64,000 bases of DNA. Source: Phycicoccus sp. Root101 (lineage in GTDB: Bacteria > Actinomycetota > Actinomycetes > Actinomycetales > Dermatophilaceae). The stretch spans positions 186,001-250,000 of the forward strand of contig NZ_LMCM01000009.1 in assembly GCF_001426245.1 (NCBI RefSeq), written 5' to 3'. A program made the translations under genes and the position numbers. The notes beneath the pieces are model-generated. The model did not search any database. It was not told the origin of the DNA and saw only the letters and a program-made list of their open reading frames with translations. Below are positions 18,442 to 28,851 of the stretch, piece after piece. The first letter of the stretch is position 1; each line of letters opens with the position of its first letter.

Positions 18442-18983
18442 CCTCCGCCGACGACGCAGACCGTCGCCCGCGCGGGCGACGGCGCGCCATGCGCGTGCTC
18501 CTCGTCGACGACCGTGACCGCCTGCTGCTCTTCCGCGACAGCGACCCCGGTATGGCGCCCGTGCCCCGCTGGTGGATCACCCCCGGCGGCGGCGTCGAGC
18601 CCGACGAGTCGGATGTCGAGGCTGCGCTGCGCGAGGTGTTCGAGGAGACCGGCGTGCAGGTCCCGGCGCAGGACCTGGTCGGTCCGTTGGCCACCCGGGT
18701 CGTCGTCCACGGCTACAGCGACGTGGTGACGACCCAGGACGAGGCGTTCTGGTACGTCCGGGTGCCCGCCTTCGAGGTGAGCACCGCCGGGCACACCGAG
18801 CAGGAGCTGCTGACGATGACCGACCACCGGTGGTGGAGCCGGGCCGAGCTCGAGGCCACCGACGAAGAGGTCTGGCCGCGCACCGTGCTCGAGCTCTGGT
18901 CGCTGGCGGACGACTTCGCCTCCGGTGCCACGACTCCACCGCGCGACCTCGGCACCGTCGAGGAGTCGACAGTCCCCGTCTGA
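18438..18983 (+). CDS. Nudix hydrolase
   Basis: A 181-residue protein with a complete Nudix box: GGGVEPDES leads to AALREVFEETGV, satisfying the Gx5Ex7REUxEExGU rule, near residues 51-74. Such enzymes hydrolyse nucleoside diphosphates linked to other groups; the substrate is not clear. The ATG overlaps the phosphatase stop by 4 nt. Confidence 0.92.
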   Translation: MTSADDADRRPRGRRRAMRVLLVDDRDRLLLFRDSDPGMAPVPRWWITPGGGVEPDESDVEAALREVFEETGVQVPAQDLVGPLATRVVVHGYSDVVTTQDEAFWYVRVPAFEVSTAGHTEQELLTMTDHRWWSRAELEATDEEVWPRTVLELWSLADDFASGATTPPRDLGTVEESTVPV

Positions 18984-19164
18984 CCGGCCACGGTCCGGCG
19001 CCGGTTGCGCACCTCCGCGAAGCACGGGCGAGTCAGGCCGCATCTGCGCTCCATACCCACGTCACCCGGACAAGGTCAGGGCCCCTTTGCCCGCGACGAG
19101 CCGTACTCTGGCCACGTTCGCTGGCGGGGCCACGATCAGGGTCCGGATCGACGGGGAGAAACGG

Positions 19165-19815
19165 ATGGCGAACGACCGCGCGGGTACCGAGATCGAGGGC
19201 ATGCACCGACCGCCGGCCCTCGTGTGGACGGCCGTGGTCGCACCGCTGTCCATGATCGGCGTTGGTGTCGTGCTGGTGGCCGTGACCGACCTCGACTGGG
19301 GGGCGCTGCTCACCGGAGTGCTCTTCGGCCTACCGATGGTCCTGCGGTGGTGGAACCGAACCGTCGTCTCCCCCGAGGGAATCCGGACCAGGCGGTGGCT
19401 GAGGTGGCGCGTGTTGCCGTGGGAAGACATCGCCGCCGTGGCCGAGGCGGGTCGGTGGACGTGGGATGACGTCGTCGGGGTCATCACCCAGCACGGTGAG
19501 CCAGTCGCCCTGGACCTCCCCGGATCCCGCCGTGCCGAGTTCAGCGACTACGCGGCGTCCCGCGGCGTCCCCCGGGACGCACGGTCACGGGGGCGTCGAG
19601 CCGCCGGCCGAGGACCTCGGCCGGCGCCACCGGGGAGGTCGGCGACCGCAAGCCCGTCTCCTGCGCTCAGCGGGCGGGCTTGTCGGTCACCCAGAGTCGG
19701 ATGGTGCCCTCGACCACGGCGGTGCCGTCGGCACGGGTGGCAACCACGTGCACGGGCACGTCGACGTCACCGGTCCGCGCCCAGTCGGCCGGGTCGGTGG
19801 TGGCCACGCACGTGA
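19165..19815 (+). CDS. two-helix membrane protein with PH-like domain; C-terminus uncertain
   Basis: The protein opens with two membrane helices (about residues 18-41 and 45-62), then a short beta-rich region (TVVSPEGIRTRRWLRWRVLPWEDIAAV) like the bacterial PH domains found behind such helices. The ATG has a GGGGAGA about 6 nt upstream. The natural end should be near residue 140 (around 19590-19620). However, no stop occurs in this frame until 19815, 149 nt inside the convergent hotdog gene, and the last 75 residues are Arg/Pro/Ser-rich antisense-like sequence. A frameshift or lost stop is possible. The function is unknown. Confidence 0.6.
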   Translation: MANDRAGTEIEGMHRPPALVWTAVVAPLSMIGVGVVLVAVTDLDWGALLTGVLFGLPMVLRWWNRTVVSPEGIRTRRWLRWRVLPWEDIAAVAEAGRWTWDDVVGVITQHGEPVALDLPGSRRAEFSDYAASRGVPRDARSRGRRAAGRGPRPAPPGRSATASPSPALSGRACRSPRVGWCPRPRRCRRHGWQPRARARRRHRSAPSRPGRWWPRT

Positions 19816-20137
19816 TGTCGGTCGTCGCCTTGGCTGCGTAGTCGACCTCCATCCCGCGAGGGATCCAGCGCCGGTGCGCCGGGATCGTCGCCTCGGCCAG
19901 CGCACCCATCGCTGCCTCGAGCCCGTTGCAGATCGCGATGACGTGAACGGTCCCGAGGTGGTTCTGCACCCGTCGCCGCTTGCGGATCGTCAGCTCGGCG
20001 CGGTTCGGCCCGAGCTCGACGAAACGCGGGCGCGCGGTGCGGAAGTACGGCGCCGCCTGCTCGAAGACGAGCGAGAACACGGTGCGACCGTGAGGCAGTC
20101 GCGACAGGCGTCGGTAGAGCGCGTAGGTGTCGACCAT
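19667..20137 (-). CDS. DUF4442 hotdog-fold protein
   Basis: A 156-residue protein with the hotdog core: VELGPNRAELTIRKRRRVQ, then NHLGTVHVIAICNGLEAAMG, where the long helix begins, and EVDYAAKATTDITCVA. This fits DUF4442/YiiD-like thioesterase relatives. No catalytic assignment is possible. It lies downstream of lepA on the same strand, beyond a strong hairpin, and is convergent with the PH-like gene, with which it overlaps. Confidence 0.85.
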   Translation of the reverse strand: MVDTYALYRRLSRLPHGRTVFSLVFEQAAPYFRTARPRFVELGPNRAELTIRKRRRVQNHLGTVHVIAICNGLEAAMGALAEATIPAHRRWIPRGMEVDYAAKATTDITCVATTDPADWARTGDVDVPVHVVATRADGTAVVEGTIRLWVTDKPAR

Positions 20138-20183
20138 GGCGCGATATTACCCACCGGTAACCACCGGGAGGCTGCCGCACCTC

Positions 20184-20263
20184 CGCTTTGGGTGCCCAGA
20201 CGGTCGGAAATCCGACCGTCTGGGCACCCAAAACTTGAGCCGACCGTCTGGGCGCCCAAAGCG
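20184..20263. terminator. hairpin with one left arm and two alternative right arms, after lepA
   Basis: A 22-bp perfect inverted repeat (20187-20208 with 20211-20232) is followed by a second copy of the right arm at 20240-20263. The second copy pairs with the left arm over 24 positions with one A-to-G change. Only one pairing can form at a time. It lies between the lepA stop and the DUF4442 start and probably ends lepA transcription. Confidence 0.7.
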
Positions 20264-20277
20264 GGAGAGGAGGGGGG

Positions 20278-22128
<1,851 letters not shown>

Positions 22129-22223
22129 GGGTGTACTCGACCTCACGGGTGGGACGGCGGGGAACGGTTCATCCTCCCACGACCGCGCCACTGTCCGTGA
22201 CGCGACGTGCGCGGTCCCCGAGG

Positions 22224-23501
22224 TCAGGCGGTCGCCACCGCCGACGAGACGTCGCCGCGCGAGCGTCGGGTCGTGCGCCGTTGCGCCAGCCCTGAGGCCA
22301 GCGCGATCCCCACCCCCAGCACGGCGAGTATGGCGCCGACCCTCGAGGGCCATTCGTACCCCAGGCCCGCGGACAGCACGATCGAGCCGAGCCAGGCGCC
22401 GAGCGCGTTGGCCAGGTTGAGCGTGGAGTGGTTGAGCGCCGCCGCGAGGGACTGTCCCTCGTGCGCGACGTCCATGAGCCGGGTCTGCAGCATCGGCACC
22501 AGCGCGCTCGGCAGCAGGCCGAGCATGAAGACGGCGACGATGGCCAGCCACTTGGCCTGGTGGACGGCAGGACCGAAGAGCGCCAGCATCACGGCGATCG
22601 TCCACATGAGGACGCAGATCCCGCGCAGCAGCCCCAGCTTCGAGACCGGCCCCGAGGCCACCGCCCCGGCGGTCATCCCCACGCCGTAGACGGCGAGGAT
22701 GAGGGGGATCGCCCCCTTGCTGAAGCCACCCAGCTCGGTCATCGTCGGCGCGATGTAGGAGAACGTGGCGAACATGCCCCCGAAGCCGACCGTGCCGATG
22801 GCGAGCGCGAACCACACCTGGGGCCGACGCAGGGCGGAGAACTCCGAGCGCATCGTCGCTCCCCCGTCGGGTGGGCAGAAGGGCACCCAGCGCCAGACCG
22901 CGAGCACGGTGACGGCCGCGAGGACGGACACCGCGGCATACGGCCACTGCCAGCCGTAGGACTGGCCGAGGCGGGTGGTGAGCGGGACCCCCACGATGTT
23001 GGCCACGGTGAGTCCGGTGATCATCATCGAGACCGCCCACGTGCGGCGGTGCGCAGGCACCAGCGAGGCGGCCACGAGCGAACCCACGCCGAAGTAGGCG
23101 CCGTGCGGCAGGCCGGAGAGGAACCGCGCCCCCATGAGGAGGCCGTAGCTGCTGGCAAGCGCGGACAGGCCGTTCGCGACGGCGAAGCCGCCCATCAGCC
23201 AGAGCAGCAGGCGCTTGCGCGGCATCTTCGAGCCCAGGGTCGCCAGGACCGGGGCGCCGACGACCACGCCGGCGGCATACGCGGAGACGACGTGACCGGC
23301 CGTCGGGATGGAGATGCCCACCCCGTCGGCGACCTCGGGGAGAAGACCCATCGTGACGAACTCGGTCGTCCCGATGGCGAACCCGCCGATGGCGAGCGCG
23401 AGCAGCGCCAGGTTGGTGTGGCTCGAGCGGACGGCGGGACCCACCGGGTCGCTCGGCTCGGTGGGCATTGCAGCGGGCGCGGGCGGAGCGGACTCGGTCA
23501 C
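22224..23501 (-). CDS. MFS transporter, DHA1 (AraJ/Cmx-like) family
   Basis: A 425-residue major facilitator with about 12 membrane helices. The first helix pair reads [20 protein letters not shown] and [17 protein letters not shown], with the loop motif [11 protein letters not shown] (motif A). [11 protein letters not shown] is typical of the DHA1 group that holds AraJ, chloramphenicol exporters and purine exporters. The substrate is unknown. The start is not well fixed: neither the GTG at 23501 nor the ATG at 23468 has a clear ribosome binding site. It is divergent from the M48 protease gene. Confidence 0.88.
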   Translation of the reverse strand: MTESAPPAPAAMPTEPSDPVGPAVRSSHTNLALLALAIGGFAIGTTEFVTMGLLPEVADGVGISIPTAGHVVSAYAAGVVVGAPVLATLGSKMPRKRLLLWLMGGFAVANGLSALASSYGLLMGARFLSGLPHGAYFGVGSLVAASLVPAHRRTWAVSMMITGLTVANIVGVPLTTRLGQSYGWQWPYAAVSVLAAVTVLAVWRWVPFCPPDGGATMRSEFSALRRPQVWFALAIGTVGFGGMFATFSYIAPTMTELGGFSKGAIPLILAVYGVGMTAGAVASGPVSKLGLLRGICVLMWTIAVMLALFGPAVHQAKWLAIVAVFMLGLLPSALVPMLQTRLMDVAHEGQSLAAALNHSTLNLANALGAWLGSIVLSAGLGYEWPSRVGAILAVLGVGIALASGLAQRRTTRRSRGDVSSAVATA

Positions 23502-23630
23502 AGCGGTGCAACGGATCGTGCGTCGTGGTGCATTCCCCGACTGTCCCACGACCTGTACCCGCCTCGACGCGAGCCGTCAGCGGTCGAGACATAGCATCGA
23601 CCCCGACGCCGACCACACATCGAGGGGACC

Positions 23631-24566
23631 ATGGCCGAGCAGACCCACGCACCACAGCCGCAGCCGAGCCAGCCGCACCCGCTGGACCAGTTCGGGTCAC
23701 CCGCCGGTCCCACCGGCCCAGCGGGACCGTTCGCTCCCCCGGGGTTCCGCCGTCGGGTGCGCTCCCACCTGCGCCACCCGCTGGAGAACCTCTGCCTGGT
23801 GCTGGTCATCATCGGTTCGGTCGTCGTCTGGTCGTTCTGCGCCTACGAGATCTCCTCGGCGATCATCGACCGCCGGAGCCCCGACCCGTATGCCGTGCTC
23901 CTCCTCGCCGCGCCGGTCCTCGTCTACTTCCTCCGTGGCCAGCTCTACGCCCAGCAGCGGCTGACCGGCGTGAAGATCAGTGAGACCCAGTACCCCGAGG
24001 CGCACCGAATGCTCCTCGACGCCTGCGCCCACTACGGCCTGCCAAAGGTCCCGGACGCCTACGTCGTGCTGGGCAACGGCATGATCAACGCCGCGGCCTC
24101 GGGACACGGGTTCAAGCGGTTCATCTTCCTGTACAGCGACCTGTTCGAGATCGGTGGCGAGGCCCGGCAGCCCGACGCCTTGCGCTTCATCATCGGCCAC
24201 GAGGTCGGCCACATCGCCGCAGGTCACACCAGCTACTGGCGGGTCGTCGCGATCAGCGGCGCGCAGTGGGTGCCGTTCCTCGGGTCGACGCTGAGCCGCA
24301 GCCAGGAGTACACCGCGGACAACTTCGGCTACTCCCTCGTGCCGCAGGGCAGCGCCGGTGCGATGTCGACCCTCGCCGCCGGCAAGTACCTCAACCGCAC
24401 CGTCGACGTGAACGCCTTCGCCGACCGCGCGACCACGGAGAAGGGCTTCTTCGTCTGGCTGGTCAACGCCCTGGCCAGCCACCCCGTCCTCGTCTGGCGC
24501 TCGCACGCGTTGCGGGACCGCCGTCGCCCGGGTCGGCTGCTGTGGCGCCCGAGGAGCAACGCGTGA
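23631..24566 (+). CDS. M48-family membrane zinc metallopeptidase
   Basis: A 311-residue protein with a Pro/Gln-rich N-terminus, two membrane helices (about 57-76 and 85-103), then the peptidase domain with [10 protein letters not shown] (HExxH) and a downstream glutamate in [12 protein letters not shown] as third zinc ligand. This resembles HtpX/Ste24-type proteases that clear damaged membrane proteins. GAGGGG lies 5 nt before the ATG. Its stop overlaps the start of the next gene (GTGA). Confidence 0.93.
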   Translation: MAEQTHAPQPQPSQPHPLDQFGSPAGPTGPAGPFAPPGFRRRVRSHLRHPLENLCLVLVIIGSVVVWSFCAYEISSAIIDRRSPDPYAVLLLAAPVLVYFLRGQLYAQQRLTGVKISETQYPEAHRMLLDACAHYGLPKVPDAYVVLGNGMINAAASGHGFKRFIFLYSDLFEIGGEARQPDALRFIIGHEVGHIAAGHTSYWRVVAISGAQWVPFLGSTLSRSQEYTADNFGYSLVPQGSAGAMSTLAAGKYLNRTVDVNAFADRATTEKGFFVWLVNALASHPVLVWRSHALRDRRRPGRLLWRPRSNA

Positions 24567-25552
24567 CGGTGGAGGTCGACTACCTGCACACCTCCCGTCG
24601 CCCCCAGTTCGCCGACCTCCCCGCAGACGTCCGGGCCCTGCTCGCCGAGGTGGCCGGGTCACCGGTCGCGTCGGCGCGGCCCAGTGTGACCTCGGGCTTC
24701 ACCGGGGCGTTCGCCGCCCTGCTCGACCTCGCCGACGGCCGACGGGTGTTCGCCAAGGCGGCCGGGCCGGCGGCACCGCACGCGCGTGTGGCCATCCCGC
24801 AGGAGGCCCTGGTGCTGGGCCGGCTCGAACGCTTCGAGGGACGTCTGACCGCACCGGCCCTCGTCGGTGCTGCCGGTCTGGAGGACTGGCAGGTCGTGGT
24901 CGTCGAGGCCATCGACGGGCGGATGCCGGGCGTGCCCTGGACCGACGCCGAGGTCGACGTCGTCCACGACGCCTGCCTGCGCCTGGCCGCCGTCCCGCCC
25001 GAGGACGTCGCCGCCCTCACCCCGTCGTCCCTGGCCGCCGACGTCGGAGGTGACGAGGTGGCCCTCACCACGCTCGACGAGCTCGCCGCCGGCAGGCGGG
25101 ACTGGCCCGAGTCCGTGCCGCCGGTTCGGCCCGAGCTGATGCGCGAGGTGGCCCGGCTCGGGCACCTCGCCCGCCGGCTGCTCGAGGGCGACCGGCTCGT
25201 CCACTGCGACCTGCGTCCCGACAACCTGCTGCTGGACACCGCAGGGCAGGTGCGCATCGTCGACTGGAACTGGGTCACGCGCGGTCCCGCGTGGACCGAC
25301 TTCGTGAGCCTCTGGCCGCTGATGGCCAGGGACGGCATCGACGTGGACCGGCTCTGCCGGGAATCACCGCTCACCCAGGACACCGAACCCGAGGCCATCG
25401 ACGCGTTCCTGGCCGTGCTGGCCGGATACCTCCTGAGCCACGCCGGGAACCCTGCCCCACCCGCCACCCTCAACGCGATCCGCGACCACCAGCGGTTGCT
25501 GGGGCGGCTGTGCCTCGACTTGCTCGCGCAGCGGCGCGGCTGGGCGGGCTGA
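24563..25552 (+). CDS. aminoglycoside phosphotransferase (APH)-fold kinase-like protein
   Basis: A 329-residue protein with the phosphotransferase fold. The catalytic loop is HCDLRPDNLLL (about residues 213-223) and the metal-binding loop is VRIVDWNWVTRGPAW, with Asp in DWN. The N-terminal lobe is short, with FAKAAGP bearing the ATP-site lysine. APH-fold proteins phosphorylate antibiotics, choline, homoserine or sugars; nothing here supports a resistance role. The GTG overlaps the protease stop by 4 nt, so the two are coupled. Confidence 0.85.
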   Translation: MTVEVDYLHTSRRPQFADLPADVRALLAEVAGSPVASARPSVTSGFTGAFAALLDLADGRRVFAKAAGPAAPHARVAIPQEALVLGRLERFEGRLTAPALVGAAGLEDWQVVVVEAIDGRMPGVPWTDAEVDVVHDACLRLAAVPPEDVAALTPSSLAADVGGDEVALTTLDELAAGRRDWPESVPPVRPELMREVARLGHLARRLLEGDRLVHCDLRPDNLLLDTAGQVRIVDWNWVTRGPAWTDFVSLWPLMARDGIDVDRLCRESPLTQDTEPEAIDAFLAVLAGYLLSHAGNPAPPATLNAIRDHQRLLGRLCLDLLAQRRGWAG

Positions 25553-25582
25553 CCGAGCGCCCGTCCCGGTAGCGTGACGGCC

Positions 25583-26182
25583 ATGGCACGACGCGGGCTC
25601 GGCGAACAGCTGGCACAGATCCTCGGGCGGGCGGTCGGCGACGGCGCCCGCAGCTGGCTGCGGAGCCGCACGGGATCCAGGAGCAGCACCCCCGGCCGCG
25701 GCACCACTGGTCGTACCCCCGCCCGCCGCACGCCCGGGGGCGGCACGGCCCGCGGAGGCACCGTCCCCGCCGCGGGCGGGTCCTACCCCGGGGACTTCGG
25801 TGGCGTCCCCGACCTGAGGTATGCCGCCAACCCCGATGGCCGACCGGACCCGGGTGAGATCGTGTGGACGTGGGTGCCCTACGAGGAGGACCACAGCCAG
25901 GGCAAGGACCGTCCGGTGCTGCTCGTCGGCCGTGACGGCGGGTGGCTGCTCGCCCTGATGCTCACGAGCAAGGACCACGATCGTGACGCCGCCCAGGAGT
26001 CACGCCGGGGTCGGCACTGGCAGGACATCGGCAGCGGAGCGTGGGACCGGGCCGGTCGCCCCAGCGAGGTGCGGCTCGACCGCGTCATCCGGGTCGACCC
26101 CGCCGCCGTGCGTCGCGAAGGCGCCACCCTGGACCGCGCCAGGTTCGACGCCGTGGCCGCCGCCGTGCGCGCCCTCGGCTGA
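25583..26182 (+). CDS. PemK/MazF-like protein with basic low-complexity N-terminus, no antitoxin seen
   Basis: A 199-residue protein. Residues 1-70 are rich in Arg, Gly and Thr with an amphipathic start. The C-terminal part reads DPGEIVWTWVPYEEDH, then GKDRPVLLVGRDGGWLLALM and LTSKDHD, the pattern of the PemK/MazF beta-barrel (GEIVWV...KxRPvlVv...T). Classic MazF toxins are sequence-specific RNases of about 110 residues next to an antitoxin. Here the neighbours are an APH-like gene and a lysozyme gene, and no small antitoxin ORF is present on either side. The residues VRLDRVIRVDPAAVRRE near the end match the usual DxVRxVD close of the fold. It may be a non-toxin member. Confidence 0.75.
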   Translation: MARRGLGEQLAQILGRAVGDGARSWLRSRTGSRSSTPGRGTTGRTPARRTPGGGTARGGTVPAAGGSYPGDFGGVPDLRYAANPDGRPDPGEIVWTWVPYEEDHSQGKDRPVLLVGRDGGWLLALMLTSKDHDRDAAQESRRGRHWQDIGSGAWDRAGRPSEVRLDRVIRVDPAAVRREGATLDRARFDAVAAAVRALG

Positions 26183-26220
26183 GCCCGGAGCACCGCCGAA
26201 CCCCTTTCGCCGCCCACCCG

Positions 26221-26250
26221 GGCTCGGTCACCCCGGGCTCGGTCACCCCG
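26221..26250 (+). repeat. 15-bp tandem repeat, two copies
   Basis: GGCTCGGTCACCCCG occurs twice back to back in the 215-bp gap before the lysozyme gene. The rest of the gap is GC-rich with short inverted stretches and a promoter. Confidence 0.8.
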
Positions 26251-26327
26251 CGCCCGGCCGCCCGGGGGCCGGCGCGGCCCACCTTGGGCGAGTCCTGACC
26301 TGCACCGGGGGAACCCCTCACGCTTCC

Positions 26328-26356
26328 TTGACCCCGTCGGAGCACTGACGTTTGTA
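26328..26356 (+). promoter_or_regulatory. probable sigma-A-type promoter of the GH25 gene
   Basis: TTGACC (26328-26333) and TTTGTA (26351-26356) are 17 nt apart, about 40 bp upstream of the lysozyme ATG, in a locally AT-richer stretch. Confidence 0.5.
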
Positions 26357-26397
26357 CCTTTTGCGGTGTTCGTCCACCTGCCACCGAGGGGAACCCC

Positions 26398-27264
26398 ATG
26401 AAGCGTCTTCGCCGGCACCGAGCCATCGCCCTGGCTGCCGCGGCTGCTGCGCTGGTCGCGGCCACCGCCGCCACGGCCTCACCGTCGTCGGCCAGCCCGA
26501 CCAGCACGCCGCGGCCCACCGACCACGCCAAGGGAGCCGGCATCGCGCGCGGCGGTGACGCGTACATGGGGTGGTCGCAGGACTCCACGGGCAGGACCGA
26601 GCCCACCGCGCAGCAGGCTGCCCGGGCCTCGAGCCTGGCGGCCGCCACCCAGACGCCCGGCATCGACGTGTCCAAGTGGCAGGGCAACGTCGACTGGGCG
26701 AGCTACTGGGGCCAGGGGAAGAAGTTCGCCTACATCAAGGCCACCGAGGGCACGACGTACCAGAACCCGTACTTCGCCCAGCAGTACAACGGGTCCTACG
26801 GCGTCGGGATGGTCCGCGGGTCCTACCACTTCGCCCTGCCGGACAACTCCTCAGGCACGGCCCAGGCGGACTGGTTCGTCGACCACGGCGGAGCCTGGTC
26901 CGGCGACGGGAAGACGCTCCCGGGCGTGCTCGACATCGAGTACAACCCCTACGGCGCCACCTGCTACGGGCTGAGCCAGGCCTCGATGAACAGCTGGATC
27001 GCCGCCTTCACCTCGCGCTACAAGGCACGGACCGGACGGGACGCGGTCATCTACTCGACCACGAGCTGGTGGAGCACCTGCACGGGCAACACGAGCCAGT
27101 TCGCGTCGACGAACCCGCTGTGGATCGCGCGGTACAACACCACCGTCGGGACGCTCCCGGCCGGCTGGTCCTACTACACGTTCTGGCAGTACAGCGACAC
27201 CCCGGTCGACCAGGACTACTTCAACGGCGACCTCGCCGGCCTGCAGAGGCTGGCACTCGGCTGA
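26398..27264 (+). CDS. secreted GH25 lysozyme
   Basis: A 288-residue secreted muramidase. The N-terminus is a signal peptide (KRLRRHR, then an Ala-rich core, cleavage near TASPSSAS). A spacer of about 50 residues leads to the GH25 domain: PGIDVSKWQGNVDW with the first catalytic Asp, YIKATEGTTYQNPYF, GSYHFALP, and LDIEYN with the catalytic Asp-x-Glu pair, ending FWQYSDTPVDQDYFNG. GH25 enzymes cleave N-acetylmuramic acid bonds. A GAGGGG lies 6 nt upstream of the ATG. The gene is monocistronic, with its own promoter and hairpin terminator. Confidence 0.95.
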   Translation: MKRLRRHRAIALAAAAAALVAATAATASPSSASPTSTPRPTDHAKGAGIARGGDAYMGWSQDSTGRTEPTAQQAARASSLAAATQTPGIDVSKWQGNVDWASYWGQGKKFAYIKATEGTTYQNPYFAQQYNGSYGVGMVRGSYHFALPDNSSGTAQADWFVDHGGAWSGDGKTLPGVLDIEYNPYGATCYGLSQASMNSWIAAFTSRYKARTGRDAVIYSTTSWWSTCTGNTSQFASTNPLWIARYNTTVGTLPAGWSYYTFWQYSDTPVDQDYFNGDLAGLQRLALG

Positions 27265-27286
27265 GCCGGAACTCCGCTCCGGTTGG

Positions 27287-27318
27287 GTGCCCAGCCGGTC
27301 GTCCCGTCGGCTGGGCAC
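27287..27318 (+). terminator. 11-bp hairpin after GH25 gene
   Basis: GTGCCCAGCCG and CGGCTGGGCAC form an 11-bp stem with a 10-nt loop, 23 bp after the lysozyme stop. The arms resemble the hairpin repeats after lepA (both contain GGGTGCCCAGnCGGTCG). Confidence 0.7.
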
Positions 27319-27331
27319 TCCGGCAGGGACG

Positions 27332-27373
27332 ACGAAGGGGCCCGGTCACCATGTGGTGACCGGGCCCCTTCGT
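27332..27373 (-). terminator. 20-bp perfect hairpin after rpsT
   Basis: Arms 27332-27351 and 27354-27373 match over 20 bp with a 2-nt centre, ending 16 bp from the rpsT stop. It will also stop transcription coming from the lysozyme side. Confidence 0.85.
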
Positions 27374-27389
27374 GATGTCAGGGACTCGA

Positions 27390-27650
27390 TCAGATCGAGT
27401 TGGCCTTCTTCGCCATGGCCGACTTCTTGTTGGCGGCCTGGTTGGCGTGGATGACGCCCTTGCTCACGGCCTTGTCGAGCTTGGTCGAGGCAGCCTTGAG
27501 CGCCTCCGCTGCCGCGTCCTTGTCGCCCGCAGCAGCGGCCGTCTGGAACTTGCGGATGAAGGTCTTGAGCTCGCTCTTGACGGCCTTGTTGCGCTCGGTC
27601 GCCGTGCGGTTCGTCTTGATCCGCTTGAGCTGGGACTTGATGTTTGCCAC
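27390..27650 (-). CDS. rpsT: 30S ribosomal protein bS20
   Basis: An 86-residue, lysine-rich protein that binds 16S rRNA early in 30S assembly. It begins [14 protein letters not shown] and ends [19 protein letters not shown], as usual for bS20. The GTG at 27650 is the family start; GAGAG lies 6 nt upstream. The 198 bp up to holA hold no gene. Lower-GC patches there (for example TAGATTTACC on the minus strand near 27790) may belong to its promoter. Confidence 0.97.
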   Translation of the reverse strand: MANIKSQLKRIKTNRTATERNKAVKSELKTFIRKFQTAAAAGDKDAAAEALKAASTKLDKAVSKGVIHANQAANKKSAMAKKANSI

Positions 27651-27848
27651 GTGTGTCTCTCTTGGTTGGTCGGTGGTTGCCGTTAGAGGGCGGCAGAAGC
27701 ATCTCGGGACCGGGCGTGGGGCACCCGTGGTTGAGACGCTCTGGGTGGTGCTTGCATGCGCACACGACCATGCGCGCACGCGACGGGTAAATCTACCAGC
27801 GAGGAGCCTCCACCCCCAAAACGTCCCTCGGCCCGACGGACCCGCAGG

Positions 27849-28820
27849 TCAGCGGCCGTTCCGCGCGGAGGTGATGGTGAGGATGGCGCGCTCGACGGCG
27901 TAGACGGGGTCACGACCGCCGCCCTTGACCTCGAAGTCCGCCAGCGCGACGGCCTGGATCGAGTCGGCCAGGCCCTCCGGACCCCAGCCGGACAGTCCCC
28001 GGCGGGCCTTGTCGACCTGCCACGGCGCCATACCGAGGTCGCGCGCGACGTCGGCGGAGCGCCCGCGGCCGGCGGCGCCGACCTTGACCAGCTGGCGCAG
28101 CTGCTGGGCGAGGACCGCCACGATCGGGACGGGGTCGACGCCGGTGGCGATGGCGTGGCGCAGCAGGCGCAGGGCCTCCCCCGCGTTGCCGGCCACCGCG
28201 GCGTCGGCGACGCGGAAGCCGCTCGCCTCGACCTTGCCACCGTGGTACTTGGCGACGAGCTGGTCGTCGATGGTTCCCGTGGTGTCGGCGACGAGCTGCG
28301 AGCAGGCGGCAGCGAGCTCGCGGACGTCCTTGCCCACGGCCTCGATGAGCGCCCGCACGGCATCGGGCGTGGCCTTGCGGCCTGCCCGGCGGAACTCGTG
28401 CATCGCGAAGTCGGTCTTGTCGCGGTCGGACTTGATGGCCGGAGCCTCGACCACCCGGGACTGCGACTTCTTGATCGTGTCGAGCACCTTCTTGCCGCGC
28501 TGACCCGTCTTGTGGGTGACCACCAGCGTCACGTCCGCCTCCGGGGCGGCGAGGAAGGCGAGGAGGTCCTCCTGCAGCTCGTCCGGGGCCTCGTCGAGGT
28601 CGTGCACGACGATCGCCTTCGACCCGCCGAACAGCGATGGGCTCGCATGCATGCCCAGCGAGCCTGCCTCGTAGGTGGCGGCGTAGAGACGCACGACCTC
28701 GAGGTCCGGGTCGCCCTGGCGGAGCTCGTCGAGGGTCGAGGCGAGCGCGCGGTCGGCGATCACCTGCTCCGGGCCGGTGATGAGCACGAACGGCGGCACG
28801 GACGTCGCGGTGGTGGTCAC
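27849..28820 (-). CDS. holA: DNA polymerase III subunit delta
   Basis: HolA opens the beta clamp within the clamp loader. The 323-residue protein starts VTTTATSVPPFVLITGPEQV and shows the delta-subunit layout: an AAA+-like N-domain without a working P-loop, VVHDLDEAPDEL with TLVVTHKTGQRGKKVLDTI, and the C-terminal helical collar with LRLLRHAIATGVDPVPIVAVL. The GTG at 28820 lies 31 nt after the XdhC-like gene on the same strand. The rpsT-holA neighbourhood is conserved in Actinobacteria. Confidence 0.94.
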   Translation of the reverse strand: MTTTATSVPPFVLITGPEQVIADRALASTLDELRQGDPDLEVVRLYAATYEAGSLGMHASPSLFGGSKAIVVHDLDEAPDELQEDLLAFLAAPEADVTLVVTHKTGQRGKKVLDTIKKSQSRVVEAPAIKSDRDKTDFAMHEFRRAGRKATPDAVRALIEAVGKDVRELAAACSQLVADTTGTIDDQLVAKYHGGKVEASGFRVADAAVAGNAGEALRLLRHAIATGVDPVPIVAVLAQQLRQLVKVGAAGRGRSADVARDLGMAPWQVDKARRGLSGWGPEGLADSIQAVALADFEVKGGGRDPVYAVERAILTITSARNGR

Positions 28821-28851
28821 GGGGTCAGCCTGCCACGGCCCGGGGACAGCC

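Noticed and set aside
24563-25552. Aminoglycoside resistance gene
   Set aside because: The fold is that of APH kinases, but the neighbours are a protease and a PemK-like gene and the family has many housekeeping substrates.
25583-26182. A complete toxin-antitoxin locus
   Set aside because: No antitoxin-sized gene on either side in either strand; only the PemK-like half is present.
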